Positions 20,119-31,095 of a DNA stretch of 57,742 nt are shown piece by piece. Source of the DNA: Penium margaritaceum. Its lineage: Eukaryota; Streptophyta; Zygnematophyceae; Desmidiales; Peniaceae. The position numbers and the translations under genes were made by a program. How positions within the stretch are numbered: position 1 is the first letter of the stretch; every line of letters starts with the position of its first letter. Location: the NCBI GenBank assembly GCA_023375785.1, contig SZWC01000537.1, positions 57,103 through 114,844 of the forward strand, given 5' to 3'. The notes beneath the pieces are model-generated. The model ran no database searches. It saw nothing but the letters and a program-made list of their open reading frames with translations, and was not told the DNA's origin.

Positions 20119-20640
20119 GTGTACGCGTTTGTTGGGTATGAGAGTGCGCTCAAGGCATACCACCTCTTTGATCTTCGAACACAGGACGTCACCACAAGCC
20201 GCAACGTCACGTTTGATAAGCAGCAGAGCTACTGCAGCAGCAACAACATTGACGCACTGCACTCTCCAAAGCTAGGGGAGTGGTTCCAACTCTTTGAGCA
20301 TGAGGAGGAGCCAGTAGTTGCAGAGGTCGATGACGCGTCCACGGAGGATGATGGTGATGGAGCGCAGCAGGGCAACACAGCAGGTGCAGGTGCCGCTGGA
20401 GCACAGGACGCAGCAGCCGACGTGATGGAGCCCACGGCCGAGGACAACCTTCCAGCAAAACAGCAGCAGGACCAGCAGCCAGCGTCGCCAAGGTCGCCGC
20501 GTCGCAGTCGGAGGAGGTGGAATGCGACAAAGCGGTATGACGTGAGCCCGGGCCGCTGGGTTGGCATGGCGCGGTGCATGATGGTAGCCGCAACGGAGCC
20601 GACAACCATGCAAGAGGCACTTGCACAGCCTGACGGGTAG
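20119..20640 (+). pseudogene. Copia-2 integrase C-terminus and linker
   Basis: FVGYESALKAYHLFDLRTQDVTTSRNV is the integrase C-terminal SH3-like fold. After it comes an acidic then Gln-rich linker (EDNLPAKQQQDQQPASPRSP) and the RRRWNATKRYDVSPGRW lead-in to RT. A TAG ends the frame at 20638-20640. Confidence 0.7.
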
Positions 20641-21300
20641 CAATGGGACGAAGCAATAACAACTGAACTCGCGTCTTTTGCTGAGAACGGCACTTTGGAG
20701 TTGGTGGATCGGCCTGAGGGGGCGAAGGTGATCAGCTCCAAGTGGGTGTTTAAAGTGAAGCTCACCAAGGACAGCAAGGTGGAGACGGCAGTCCTGAACG
20801 GCATCATTGACAAGGAGATCTACCTTGAGGTGCCGGAGGGGGTGGATGTGCTGGAGGGCAAAGTGTGCAAGCTACGGAAGGCATTGTATGGGCTAAAACA
20901 GGCACCCAGGTGCTGGTACCAGCAGATGGACGCCTACATGGCGGAGCTCGGCTTCAAGCGTTGTGAGTCAGACCACAGCGTGTACATGCAGCACAACAAG
21001 GGCCTCCATCAGATTGTCGCACTCTACGTGGAAGACCTGATCTTGTGTTCGTCAGATCTGGCGGCTCTGCAGCAGCTCAAGGAGCAGCTGAGCAGCAGAT
21101 TTAAGATGACAGATATGGGGGAGCTGGAGAACTACCTCGGAGTAAGCATCACGCAGAACCGGAGGGCGCGCACGCTTGAGCTGGGGCAGGCCAAGTACGT
21201 GGCCGAGGTCCTGAAGCGGTATGGCATGGAGGACTGAAGACCAGTGGGCAGTCCGGTCTCCACAAGTTGTGAGCTGAGTGCAGCAATGGCGCCGTAAACT
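20641..21300 (+). pseudogene. Copia-2 reverse transcriptase with internal deletion
   Basis: Starts with WDEAITTELASFAENGTLELV, in frame after the linker stop. At about 20783-20790 the sequence jumps from LTKDSKVE directly to TAVLNGIID. The roughly 60-65 residues usually between them (KARLVAKG to HQMDVK) are missing. The active site is YVED (21025-21036) where YVDD is required, so a catalytic Asp is replaced by Glu. TGA ends the open part at 21235-21237. Confidence 0.82.
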
Positions 21301-22035
21301 AAAGATGAGGAGGAGGAAATGGCGGAGGTGCCCTACCAATCTGTGGTGGGCAGCCTCATGTATGCCATGGTGGCGACTCGGCCTGAACTGGCCTACGTGG
21401 TGGGACAGGTGAGCAGGTACGTGGCCAACCCGGAGCCACTACACTGGACAGCGGTGAAGCGCATCCTCTGATGCTTGTAGGCAACAGGGCACGCGCGCCT
21501 GAAGTATGACGACAAGGGGAAGTCAGACCCCTTGCGGCTGGTCTGCTACACTGACGCGGACTACGCCGACGATGTGGACAAGAGGAAGTCCACTTCTGGC
21601 TATGTGTTCTTCCTTGTAGGTGCAGCGGTCCTGTGGTAAAGTAGGAAGCAGGACTGCGTCGCCACCTCCACAGTGGAGGTGGAGTACATCGCTCTGGCCG
21701 AGGCGGTCAAGGAAGCAGTGTGGCTCCACAGATTGCTAGGGGAGCTGGGCGTGTTGCAACAGGAGCCTACGGTGGTTCAAGAGGACAACACCAACTCCAT
21801 CTCGTTGACCAAAAACCTGACGCAGCACAAGAGGACGAAGCACATCAACGTGCGGTACCACTACGCTTGCGACATGGTGGAGAAGGGGCAGGTTGTGCTG
21901 CAGCATTGCAACATAAAGCACATGCTCGTAGATTGCTTGACCAAGGTGCAGCCCCAGGATTGGCATGTCATCAGCCTTGCAGGGCTTGGGTTGACAAGCT
22001 GTGAAGGGCTTGAATGCGCAGACGCGGACGAGTGA
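21301..22035 (+). pseudogene. Copia-2 RNase H
   Basis: VVGSLMYAMVATRPELAYVVGQ, YTDADYADDVDKRKSTSGYVFF and VEYIALAEAVKEAVWLHRLL are in frame but broken by stops near 21470, 21478 and 21638. The last open part, 21673-22035, includes NLTQHKRTKHINVRYHYA and the usual end HMLVDCLTK. Confidence 0.8.
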
Positions 22036-22070
22036 AAGTGAGCATGAGGCATCCGGCATGGAAGGTGCAC

Positions 22071-22079
22071 AGGGGAGAT
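22071..22079 (+). promoter_or_regulatory. Copia-2 polypurine tract
   Basis: AGGGGAGAT directly before the 3' LTR, same motif as in Copia-1. Confidence 0.78.
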
Positions 22080-22790
22080 TGTTAAAAGTGCCCCTGTCAT
22101 GGACGCCGTTTGCCGTTTTCCTGATTTGACTACTAGAGAGTGGTTGGATAACCATTCGGATTACAGATTTGGACTCCTTGGATTTTGCCTTGCGATTTTG
22201 AGCTTTCAGTTGCTCAATTTGCTTGAGAATTCAGAGAGTTTGCCCTACCCAAAGTTTGGGTGGTGCGGCTGGTGGAATCTGGTACCCATCCGGGGTGACG
22301 AGATACTCCACCGCCGGTGCTCTGTGTTCAGCTCCAACTGGCTTCATAGACCCCCAGACCCTAGAGGAAACAACCAGGGAGGTCCCCTGGACCAGGCCGA
22401 GCCACCCTTTGACTTGTCAATCAAAGAAAGGCGCTTCGAGCCGTCGTCCGCTCATGTTGAAGACGACTCGCGTCGGTGGCAGCCAAAGGCGGCTCCACCA
22501 AGGGTTTCTTGGATGGGCGTAGCAGGGGCTATACTGCTCTGTTTTGGGCGTTCTTGGATGCGTTGGAAATCTCAGATCACAGGCTATACAAATTTGATGT
22601 GATCTCATAAAAAAACTAATCATTGATGATTCGCAGCCTTTCTCAGTTTCCACAGTCTGCATTCTGCCAGAATTCTGCTCCCTTGGTATTGTGGCAACCC
22701 AAAGCACACACCTCCGTTGGAAATCTCTTTGCACTAAGCAGCCATGGATACTTAGGTGGTTCAGGGCACGCCAGGACAGAATTCCTGACA
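22080..22790 (+). repeat. Copia-2 3' LTR
   Basis: 711 bp; one small indel and roughly 12% substitutions relative to the 5' LTR, by eye. Ends in CCTGACA at 22790. Confidence 0.92.
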
Positions 22791-23460
22791 GTGACTACTC
22801 CATCAAGTGGTCGTCTCTTTGGTGAAAAGTCTCTGACCTGCGTGCTTGGCATTTATTCTTCCTCAAAATGTTGAAGTGATGAAGATAGTAATGTTTTCTA
22901 CACTTTGTTTGAAATTCAGTTGAAAAAATATTGTCTGTTAGTAAAAATTATTTCCCACCATCTTCCACTGATTCACGTGCTCCACATTTCATCACATTCA
23001 ATCACACAATTCATCCTACACCAACGGACACCACGATTGCCGGTCTTTACTATCATTGTGTATCGTGTTGCTACAATGCTGTTCTTATTTGCTACTTGTC
23101 ATTGTTTGTCAACAAATAGAATCTATGTTGAGATTTCAAGCCTGTTACCTCCAGATGGTGGAGGATTCTGGTGCAAACGATGAGTATCTTTTGGATGGAT
23201 CATTGTGAGGCCTAGTGCCAGTGGTCTCATATGAAGGAGTTGTGGGATCGGAGATGTGAGGTCGGAACTCATCTCTCTAGCCCAGAATCTGTTGAAATAG
23301 TATGCACCTTGTCCACTGCCTAGCTGGCTAGCTACACATGCAAACAAGGAATGCACTGCTCTATGGACTACGTCCCCTTGGTCTGTTCTGAGATGGGCGA
23401 GGAATGCACTGCCCATAATGGGTTTGTTCCCTGTGGCTCATCATAGGAACCATACCTTTT

Positions 23461-23720
23461 TGGCTTGGTTGAATAGGCACCGGAGTCTCAAACAAGAAGT
23501 TGCAGGTTCAAACCCCTTGACGGCCGCAATTTTCTTTGTGGCCAAAACTGGGATAGGAAGCTTCTAGGAAGTTTACTAGAGCCTGCCTTGAGGATGACAC
23601 TTGGCGGTCTAAGGACGCGCCATGTAGGACTGTAGGTTGAGGTTGGCTCCAGTGGAGTGACTACAAGCAAAAGCTTTAGCAAAGCCCTGCAAGTATAAAA
23701 GCCTGTACCTTGCATGCATC
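23461..23720 (+). other. tRNA-like or solo-LTR-like fragment
   Basis: TGGCTTGGTTG (23461-23471) is one mismatch from a Pol III A box, and GGTTCAAACCC (23505-23515) fits the B box, again 33 nt apart. Downstream come TCTAGG-rich sequence and a TATA box (AAGTATAAAAGCC, near 23690). This is the same order as in the Copia-1 LTR, so it may be a diverged relative of that LTR or a SINE. Ends are not defined. The rest of 22796-24670 holds nothing recognisable. Confidence 0.4.
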
Positions 23721-24673
23721 CATTTACAGTTCTTGCCTTTGAGACTCCTCACAGAGTGTCCAACCAAAGGTAGACACTAAAGACCAACATGCGGAATTCA
23801 TGAGGTTGCAAACCAAACGAACCTAAAGTGTGGATCCCTCGTTCAAGGGTGATATGTTATCTTGGTTGCAATACCAAGAGCGGTTGGCGGCCTCCCATGT
23901 CGAGACCCGATTTCTAGACCGTTGCTATGCGGCGCATTGACAGATTTATCACTTGAATTCCTTGTGTCATATGCCCCCAACATCTTGCCCTGGCAAGTAG
24001 GTTAGTGGTTGGGGACCTTGGAAGGTGAGGGAAAGTAGAGGTTATGGTAGAATTGATTACTAGGGCATGTCTTGATTGTGTATTGTATGGCTATTTATCC
24101 ATGCTGGCAACATGAACCACAATTCTTCTTCAACACAAGTTTTTCTGCGTAAAAAGGAAATTTTGTTTTCAGGATTCAATGATTGATAAAGTATTCTTAG
24201 GGTTGAATTATCTGGTGAAAAATACTCATTTCAAGATCACAAAACATAATCCATTTCAGGTGTGAAAGTAGAAATCATAATTAGCCAAGTGTGAAAAAAC
24301 TGTACGGCAACATTGGGGTTTAAAGTGCATTGTATCTTCAGTATCATCATAAAATTCAACCCAGAAACTGTTGCTCAATATGTCATGGAAGATGTTGGTC
24401 TGTTCCACACTATGCCAATCATCAATTTGCTTTTACATGAAATTTATCAAAAGTGATTTTGTACCACGAAGGTATAGTAAAGAACCTTTGTGTTATGTGG
24501 TGGAGTCCTTGCTCATGTTTTTGGATACACTTATACTTTAGCACCTCAAGATAGTGTGCATGTAGAAATAGCATACCCATGGAGACAACAAGCACCCTAT
24601 TGGCATACATTGTCTAAGAAACTTCAGCTTCAAGGCTCATAACTCCACTAGAGTATTCCTTAGGAAACCCCTC

Positions 24674-25135
24674 AAATGTGGCACGTAGAGGCATTTGTAC
24701 ACTACTGTTAGGTGTGATTATCCAGATGAAACACTCACCATAGGCCTAGAGTGTATGCCAGGAGCTATGAATGCAGCCACACACCTTGTCATCATATCCT
24801 ACCCCCGGCTGAACAATTCCTTTTGGGCAAAGGATCCATCGGAATTGTGTGGCTTAAAGTGCAACGCGTAGAGGTTGTGGCACCCTGCTGCCAGGTGTGA
24901 TAATCCTGATTAAAAACTCACCGTATGCCCAGAAAGTGCGCCGGGAGCTTTGAGCGCTGCCACTCACTCCGTGATCGTGTCCCACCCCTAGTTGAACAGT
25001 TTCGTTTGGGCAAATGGTCCATCAGAATTGCGTGGCGTGAAATGCAGCGCGTAGTGGCAGTCTTACACTACTGCCAGGAGTGATTATCCCGATGAAACAC
25101 TCACATTTGGCCCAGAGAGTGCGACAGGAGCACTG
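24674..25135. repeat. 182-bp tandem repeat, about 2.5 copies
   Basis: Units start near 24674, 24856 and 25038. Each has a GCGTAG(A/T)GG block, then a TGCCAGG(T/A)GTGAT block, AAACACTCAC and a GCC(A/G)GGAGC block. Copies differ at many positions. 25136-25740 holds nothing recognised. Confidence 0.75.
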
Positions 25136-25949
25136 ATTTTTCAGTCCATCATTAGTGTTATGCAGACGTTGACAAAAAAAGTCCCTCAATTTCCCTTCCA
25201 GGTTTAACTTCCTTAAAACATTGCTTAGTTTTAGGGCTCAACTTCTCTGCCAGGTTCAACTCCCTTTTTCAAAATTGACAAAAACACCCCCCCTCTCCCC
25301 AACTTACACCTGATTTTTGTAATCCGGTGCAGTTCACCTTCCATCCTCAGTCCATGTTTGAAAGGCAAGTTTGAACGACCAAGTTTGTCCATTTGCGTTG
25401 TTAAAATGTTTGTTGTCCCGTCATATTCAACAGGATTTGTCTCTCTTGTCGACAGAATAGGCATTAGCACCACATATGGAACATGATTTATCCTCTTTGT
25501 CCACAATGTAGACATTGATGAGTCGTATGCGACAGGCTTTCATTCATTGATCGATGTTATGTGCATTGTTCCGTCATATGAAACAGGTGTATTCTCCAGT
25601 CCTATAATAGTGAAGTATCATGGACTGCAGTATCATGCTCTCCAAATACTAGTGAACCCAAACATGTGTGGTCAAAGCATGCACCTATCTCTAACTAGAG
25701 ACTGAAATACTCTGTTCTGAATTCCAGGTGTTCCGTTCTTTGCTTTAAGATTGAAGGATTCAAAGGCTTGTGTTTTTTATGAAGCTTCTGACACATGGGC
25801 TCAGAATCCAGAGAAATCAATATGCCCTCACTGTACACCCAATGCCGGACGTTCCTACAAGTGCTGCCCAGATGCACCAGATCCACCTGGCCCCAGAATC
25901 CCTGCACCTAGTGCCATGTCCCTGCGACCCCTGCTGGATTTCTCGGTGC

Positions 25950-26562
25950 TTTTTGCAACATTGTGGATGAACGTTGGGGATTGAATGAGGGAAATGTGGG
26001 CGGTGGTGATGCTGATGGTGGTGGTCATGGTGCTGGTGGAGATGGTGCTGGTGGTGGAGATGGTGCCGGTGGTGGTCGAGGTGGAGGTGGTGACAGCGAT
26101 CCAGGCAATCCAAGTGGAGAGGCAGGACACCGTGGTGATGAACCAGCTGAACGCTACCGCCGTCGAGCTGACTTGAACTCTCAGCCATCGGTATGTGTTC
26201 ACCTGAGCTAAACTGTATAGAACATCCCAATGTCTAAATTTACAATACAAAGTAGTATGAAAACTGTATTGGTTTGAACAAGGGATTTCTCATGGATGAT
26301 TGCAGGTTTTTCAAGCCCCAAGAGTGAGGTTATTCAATTCCACACAGAACTATGTATTTGAGAGGTGTCATTTGCAACCTCAACACAGAGCAAAGAACTA
26401 TAATCCACCAGAAGCTGAGAGTTGTGAGAGTCTTCTCTCACGCTTTGAAGGGGAACTGTAGCTACCCCAGTTTGAGGGAACAGTTGTCCACATCTGAGAG
26501 TATGCTGCTGTCTTGCCTGACGTTAATCAAAAAAAGAAAGCCGCATGGGTAACCTGTCTGCC
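25950..26562 (+). pseudogene. KDZ-type transposase gene, 5' exons
   Basis: A Gly/Asp-rich stretch (GGGDADGGGHGAGG-type, 25999-26100) leads into GDEPAERYRRRADLNSQPS, then a GT-AG intron (26191-26305, GTATGT...TGCAG). The next exon reads VFQAPRVRLFNSTQNYVFE and later YAAVLPDVNQKKKAAWVTC. Two in-frame stops (near 26459 and 26500) sit where CAG and CGA would be read through. The exon runs into a C tract (26571-26592). Upstream, 25760-25950 has Cys pairs in one frame (CPHC, KCCPD) but its link to this gene is unclear. Assignment to the KDZ gene rests on position and strand. Confidence 0.5.
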
Positions 26563-26779
26563 AGTTCCAGCCCCCCCCCCCCCGCCCCCCCCGGCCAGTT
26601 TTCTCCTCCTGTCACAACATGGACGAAGTGGGGTGGCGGAGTTGGTTGTTCTTGTGCCTATGCAGGAAATAACTCCAAGTGCCTATACAAGAAAGCACTC
26701 CAAGCGTTCACACACAGTGGGTGGAGAAACATCTGGTTCGACCTCCAACTGCAATGTACCATGAATTCTTTCCGCTGGT

Positions 26780-27485
26780 ATCTATGGTAATCTCTCAGAA
26801 TGCTTATCCCACGTTTCCATTGCTGGACACTTCTTCTCAGAGTGGGGGTGCACGTGTTGTTCTGTGGGGTTTGTTGGAAGGTCAAGACCCTGGAAAGTTC
26901 TGTTGCTCCTATGATGGTGGGGTTGGGAAGTGTACCCATCACTTGGAAATGCTCCAGGAGCACCATCATGAGGCTGAGACTTGGTTTGCACCCAGAGACG
27001 ATGACTCACACCGCTGCATGCAACGTGTTGAAAAAGTGGTGGTGGAGATTGATACCTGTTCAACTTGTGACCTGTCTGTGGTTCCTTGTCTCTCAGAAGA
27101 ACATGTGAAGGCAAAGTGGACGCTTTTCAAGTGGCCTCAGTTGAAGTAATTTCAGAATATCAATGTTCATGCAAGTCTACACCCTTCAAGAGATGGTCCT
27201 GCCGAGGAAGTTGTTGAAAAAGCAAAGAAGGCATTCGAAAAAGGGTTTGTCCTCCGAGCTCCAAAGCCAACAATAGAGCATTGCCCCTGTGGACATCGGT
27301 GGACATGGGTACATTTATTGTCTTGATTTTTTTTAGCTTTCTTGTAAATTTCTGATGCTCCTTTACTTCGGTGTTTTTACTTCCTGTTTTTACTTGAATA
27401 CACTACTTCTGGTGGAATGCTTCATCAATACCATGTTTTTGGAAGGCCTATCAAGCTACATGATGTGTACCATGGTTCAAAGCAG
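26780..27485 (+). pseudogene. KDZ-type transposase gene, cysteine-cluster exons
   Basis: An open stretch to 27149 contains FCCSYDGGVGKCTHHLEML (a SWIM-like C..C.H group) and IDTCSTCDLSVVPC. After a TAA comes VLRAPKPTIEHCPCGHRW with another CxC. A short exon before 27485 (LHDVYHGSKQ) ends in a strong donor, GTAAGT at 27486. KDZ transposases are known to carry several such CxC clusters N-terminal to the catalytic core. Confidence 0.55.
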
Positions 27486-27566
27486 GTAAGTATGAGAGGG
27501 ATTTCATCTTGCTAGAATGTGTGGATCTTGTCTAAACTTAATGATGTTGTTTATGGCATTGTGCAG

Positions 27567-28182
27567 GTTCCCATGCAATGTTACCGGACTGCACACTGCA
27601 AGTGCACTCTATTCGCTGATGGGAACAATGATGGAACCTTCATTTTCACCAAGTCAACATCATTGAGTCATTCTACCATGCTCTTTGTCTTGGAGTTCAC
27701 GCGCAATCGTTCTTCCATTTCAGCAACACACGGAGCTTTCAAGTTCTATGACAAAGTGACAAAACTTCTGGAGTTCTCCTGTCGGTCAATGCTTCCAACA
27801 GCATTACAAGCTTTTGTGGAACTGATTGTTGTGGAGGGTCTTGGTACCTGCTGTTCAAAATGTGGTATCTATCCCTCCAAGCTTGTATGTGATGGCACAG
27901 CTCTTATCAACAGAAATGGAGACACATTGGACCACAGATTGTACACTCAACCACAGGCAGAAACATCGGCTCCGAGGTGGCGTCTTCCCACGAGCGTCAT
28001 TGCATGATGGCCATGCACAAGTTTTTCTGGACTGTCTTGCTGTTTGCCGCTGCCAGTGGGACCAGTTTGTGCAGTCCGACATGGATTCTTTGCTGACAAA
28101 GCTCCGCGCGTGCGGGGCTAGTGGAATGGCTGATCTTGTTGAGGAGGCAAAAGTCTTGAAAGTTGACACAGAACAAGTCAGT
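27567..28182 (+). pseudogene. KDZ-type transposase gene, middle exon
   Basis: Follows an 81-bp intron (27486-27566, GTAAGT...GTGCAG). Reads VPMQCYRTAHCKCTLFADG, FVLEFTRNRSSISATHGAF and GTCCSKCGIYPSKLVCDGTAL. This Cys-rich module, ending in a VCDGTA(L) motif, is typical of proteins carrying KDZ-associated cysteine clusters. A frameshift near 27970 moves the reading to RGGVFPRASLHDG and on to LRACGASGMADLVEEA. A likely donor lies at 28181-28183 (GTGTAAG). Confidence 0.65.
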
Positions 28183-28360
28183 GTAAGTCCAAACTTATGA
28201 CATATATTTCTCTAAATTAAAGTCTCTGTTTTAAAACATACAACACATTTCTCTGAGTGAATGTCTGTTGTAAATGTCTACATAGTGAACAAAGACTTAA
28301 AGGAGTTGCTCTATACCTTGGGAACCTGACGTACAGATTTGTGCCTTCTTGATGCTGCAG

Positions 28361-29463
28361 CTACCTCAGATTTGAGAACTCTCCTCACCAACCCTGCATG
28401 CATGGCGTTGTCAAGATGGCAGAAAATAGTGATTTTTATGCCAGTTGTTGCAAAGGCCTTGGATTTCTACATGAGGGGAGTGGTTGTTGGAGTACAAAAC
28501 ATCCATGGCACCGGCTACATGGCTGGTTGCAAGGGATAATCTGTCGCCACCACTCGTCCATACTCTGGAGAAGTTGCTTGACGTCAACGAGGAAACACTG
28601 GTGCGTACTTTGCTTTTGCAAAGTCACGAGTTTATGTTTCATAGCCTAGACGAAAGTGAACTTATGCATGCAGGTGTTTTTTTGCAGAAAACAGAGGTGA
28701 CATTCACTCCACCTGATGGAACAGTCGTCCCATCGGCTTGTTACCCACATTGACCGTAACAGCGTGGAAGGCCACTCTACAACAACTTGGAGAGAGCAGA
28801 TAGCCGAAGCACCCAGCGAGGAGATGACACCAAGTGTGCCGCTGATGATGACAAGAGTAAGCAAACAAACGTGACTACAGGAATTTTTGCTGTGGTCTGT
28901 CCGCATCTGGTGATTTATGGGTTTTACGTTATGGTCAACGGTGAATCTTCCATATTCACAACTCTGCTCACACGACTTCCTGCCAACCATCGACCACAAT
29001 TTGTGTTTTATGACAACGCCTGTAAGTTGTACTTGTATGTTTTAGGGAGAGAGCGTGGCATGCTGTCTAGAACCAGGCTGCTCTATGACTTTCGGCACAG
29101 AGACGTGGCAAAGCACACTTGCTCTCCGGCGTTCAGTCCAGACATCTACAGTTATCTCAAAGGGGAGAATGCAATTGTGAACTACTATCTGTTTTGTCAT
29201 TCATCTAAGGTTGTCTCTCTGTTGTCCAATCTAACCTGATCTAAGTGTACAAATCTGTACAGGCACAAACACATTAGCAAATGAGCAGGTCAATCGTTTC
29301 ATCTGGCATTTTCAGTAATCAAAGTTTTACCTACACCATCCAGAACTTGATGGAGATGTGCACAGCTGTGTTTGCCTACTGGAACTTCCACAAGAACAAG
29401 GAGTGTGTGCATGTGGAAGGCGGAAATGAGAACTCTTCAGATGATGTTAGCTTTAGCGATTAA
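28361..29463 (+). pseudogene. KDZ transposase catalytic region
   Basis: The region 28787-29239 is open and matches the KDZ core closely: TTGIFAVVCPHLVIYGFYVM, PQFVFYDNACKLYLYVLGRE and TRLLYDFRHRDVAKHTCSPAF. These correspond to the family motifs GIF..C.HG..YGF..M, V.YD.AC.L..Y...RE and FL.D.FH...H..CSP. The next motif, NTLANEQVNRF, is at 29268-29300 after a probable intron (29211-29262), and TYTIQNLMEMCTAVFAYW follows in another frame. The HG histidine appears as HL. Stops near 28750 and 29317 show decay. No terminal inverted repeats were found. Confidence 0.75.
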
Positions 29464-30560
29464 CTTTAAATCAGTGACACGTGCTCTGTTTTTCTTTCTA
29501 TTTGACGTTTTCCATGTTTTCCTTTCACTCTATGTTACCGTTGATTTTGCTCCGTTACATCTGTTCCAAGAAACGTTTTACAACATAATGTTTGAGACAT
29601 ATCCAAGCACTCATCCATACCAATCAAGTACCAATCAAGTTAAGTGATGAGATGTGATATCTCTTTTGTCTATTACGTAAATTCTAAGATAAGAAGTGCC
29701 TTTTTTATGTCAAATGGAAGAATGTATTTTGGAAATCAAGTGCATGCTCTACATTTGAAATCCAGACTGCGTGCCAGCCAGACAGGCAGACAGACACAAG
29801 TGCACACTGCAGACGATTTTCCAGTTCACATTTCCATTTCATTTGTTATGTGCATCTGCACATGGGAAGTGAATGTAATTCTTTACATTTGACTGTGCAG
29901 ATGGAAGCTCATGTTATCTCAATAGTTAACAATTGAGTTTGTTCAGAGGTTACGAACCATCCATGTACGTTTCTCAGTGTACCAAGTACAGAGTCTTTTA
30001 CATATGGTTCTACATGAGACATTGTTTTCTATGATCATTTTTTTATTCTCTCCCGAATATCATAATGATATACTGCATACATTTGTGAAATTTATGGTTC
30101 TCCAGAATGTTAGTTCTAAATGCTTGACCTGAAAATCCTAGACATCCCAGAAATTGGTACGTTGATGTGATAACAATGTCCTGAGATATTACTGTTTGCA
30201 CCCATCAGCACACAGGAATATCATCTCCCAGCCTATGCACAATTAGATCTCGTATATCTGCCATATCTAATTGGCACTATACTTGTTTTCCCTCTGAAAT
30301 GGAAGCGGCCATGTTTCACAGTTGTCCCAACGGGATGATGGCTTTGAAACTCGACCCATATGCCAAGGCCGGCTTTCTTCTAAGACTGTCTTCCATGTCA
30401 ATCCCGATTGAATTTGAACAGTCTTCATATGTTCCGGTTTTTTCACCTTCAACACCTTCGTCCCCTTCAACACTTGATTTGGAAAAATACACGTTACTGG
30501 TCAGATTTTGAAAAATTGAATTTGCCACCAATTTGTTTTTATATTGAACAATGTACATAC

Positions 30561-31090
30561 CCCGAGCATGTGATTCATCTTCATTCTCCTTGGCTGCAGG
30601 AACTCCGGGCTGCTTGCGTAGACTTGCTGATCCCCACTCCAACGACACTTGCTCCATAGTGAGAGGAACTGCCATCCGTATGGTCTGAATTATGTTTACC
30701 AATGCGTTGACAAAGCTCTGAACAACATACAACCATTACATCAATCAAAACCAATCAATAGTGCTGCATCGCATGACACTTTATGAGGCAGGAATGTATA
30801 CCTGACACTTCTGGCTGTGGAAGTGCCACTCTTGACGTGTCTGCCGCAAGAATCCTGCATAGTCCAAATCAATGATTTTGTTCATGTTTTCGTTATGAGA
30901 TGCAGAACTCATTAAAAATGCACTCATTGGAAAACATTCATCCCGTGAAAATACACATCCCGTGTCTTCAGTACGCTTGCCCCTCATTATCACCAATCCA
31001 TTGCAGAAAGTATTGCTCGATTCATGCAAACCTGTCAGGTAGTCTCTTGCCATGTGAAGCATGTCTTCCTTTTGCAGGATAGTTTGAGGC
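30561..31090 (-). pseudogene. Unidentified host gene, exons downstream of the G2 insertion
   Basis: Two minus-strand exons in matching phase. 30802-31090 (PQTILQKEDMLHMARDYL to FHSQKCQ) ends at donor GTATAC. 30561-30717 (SFVNALVNIIQTIRM to DESHARG) is preceded by TTGTTCAG and followed by GTATGT. The junction falls between whole codons. The upper end (31090) abuts the G2 target duplication; joined to 46576-46751 it makes one open frame. No domain was recognised. An optional last exon may lie at 30320-30480. 29464-30316 holds nothing recognised. Confidence 0.6.
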
Positions 31091-31095
31091 GGGCT

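Larger units (their letters stand above)
17242..22790 (+). mobile_element. Copia-2, complete LTR retrotransposon
   Basis: 5549 bp with LTRs of 712 bp and 711 bp, termini TGTTA and TGACA. The 5-bp target duplication GTGAC is at 17237-17241 and 22791-22795. LTR divergence by eye is about 12%, greater than for Copia-1. Gag, primer-binding site and polypurine tract are all of the Copia-1 type, so the two are sister families. It has at least ten in-frame stops, an internal RT deletion and a changed RT active site, so it is dead. Confidence 0.94.
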
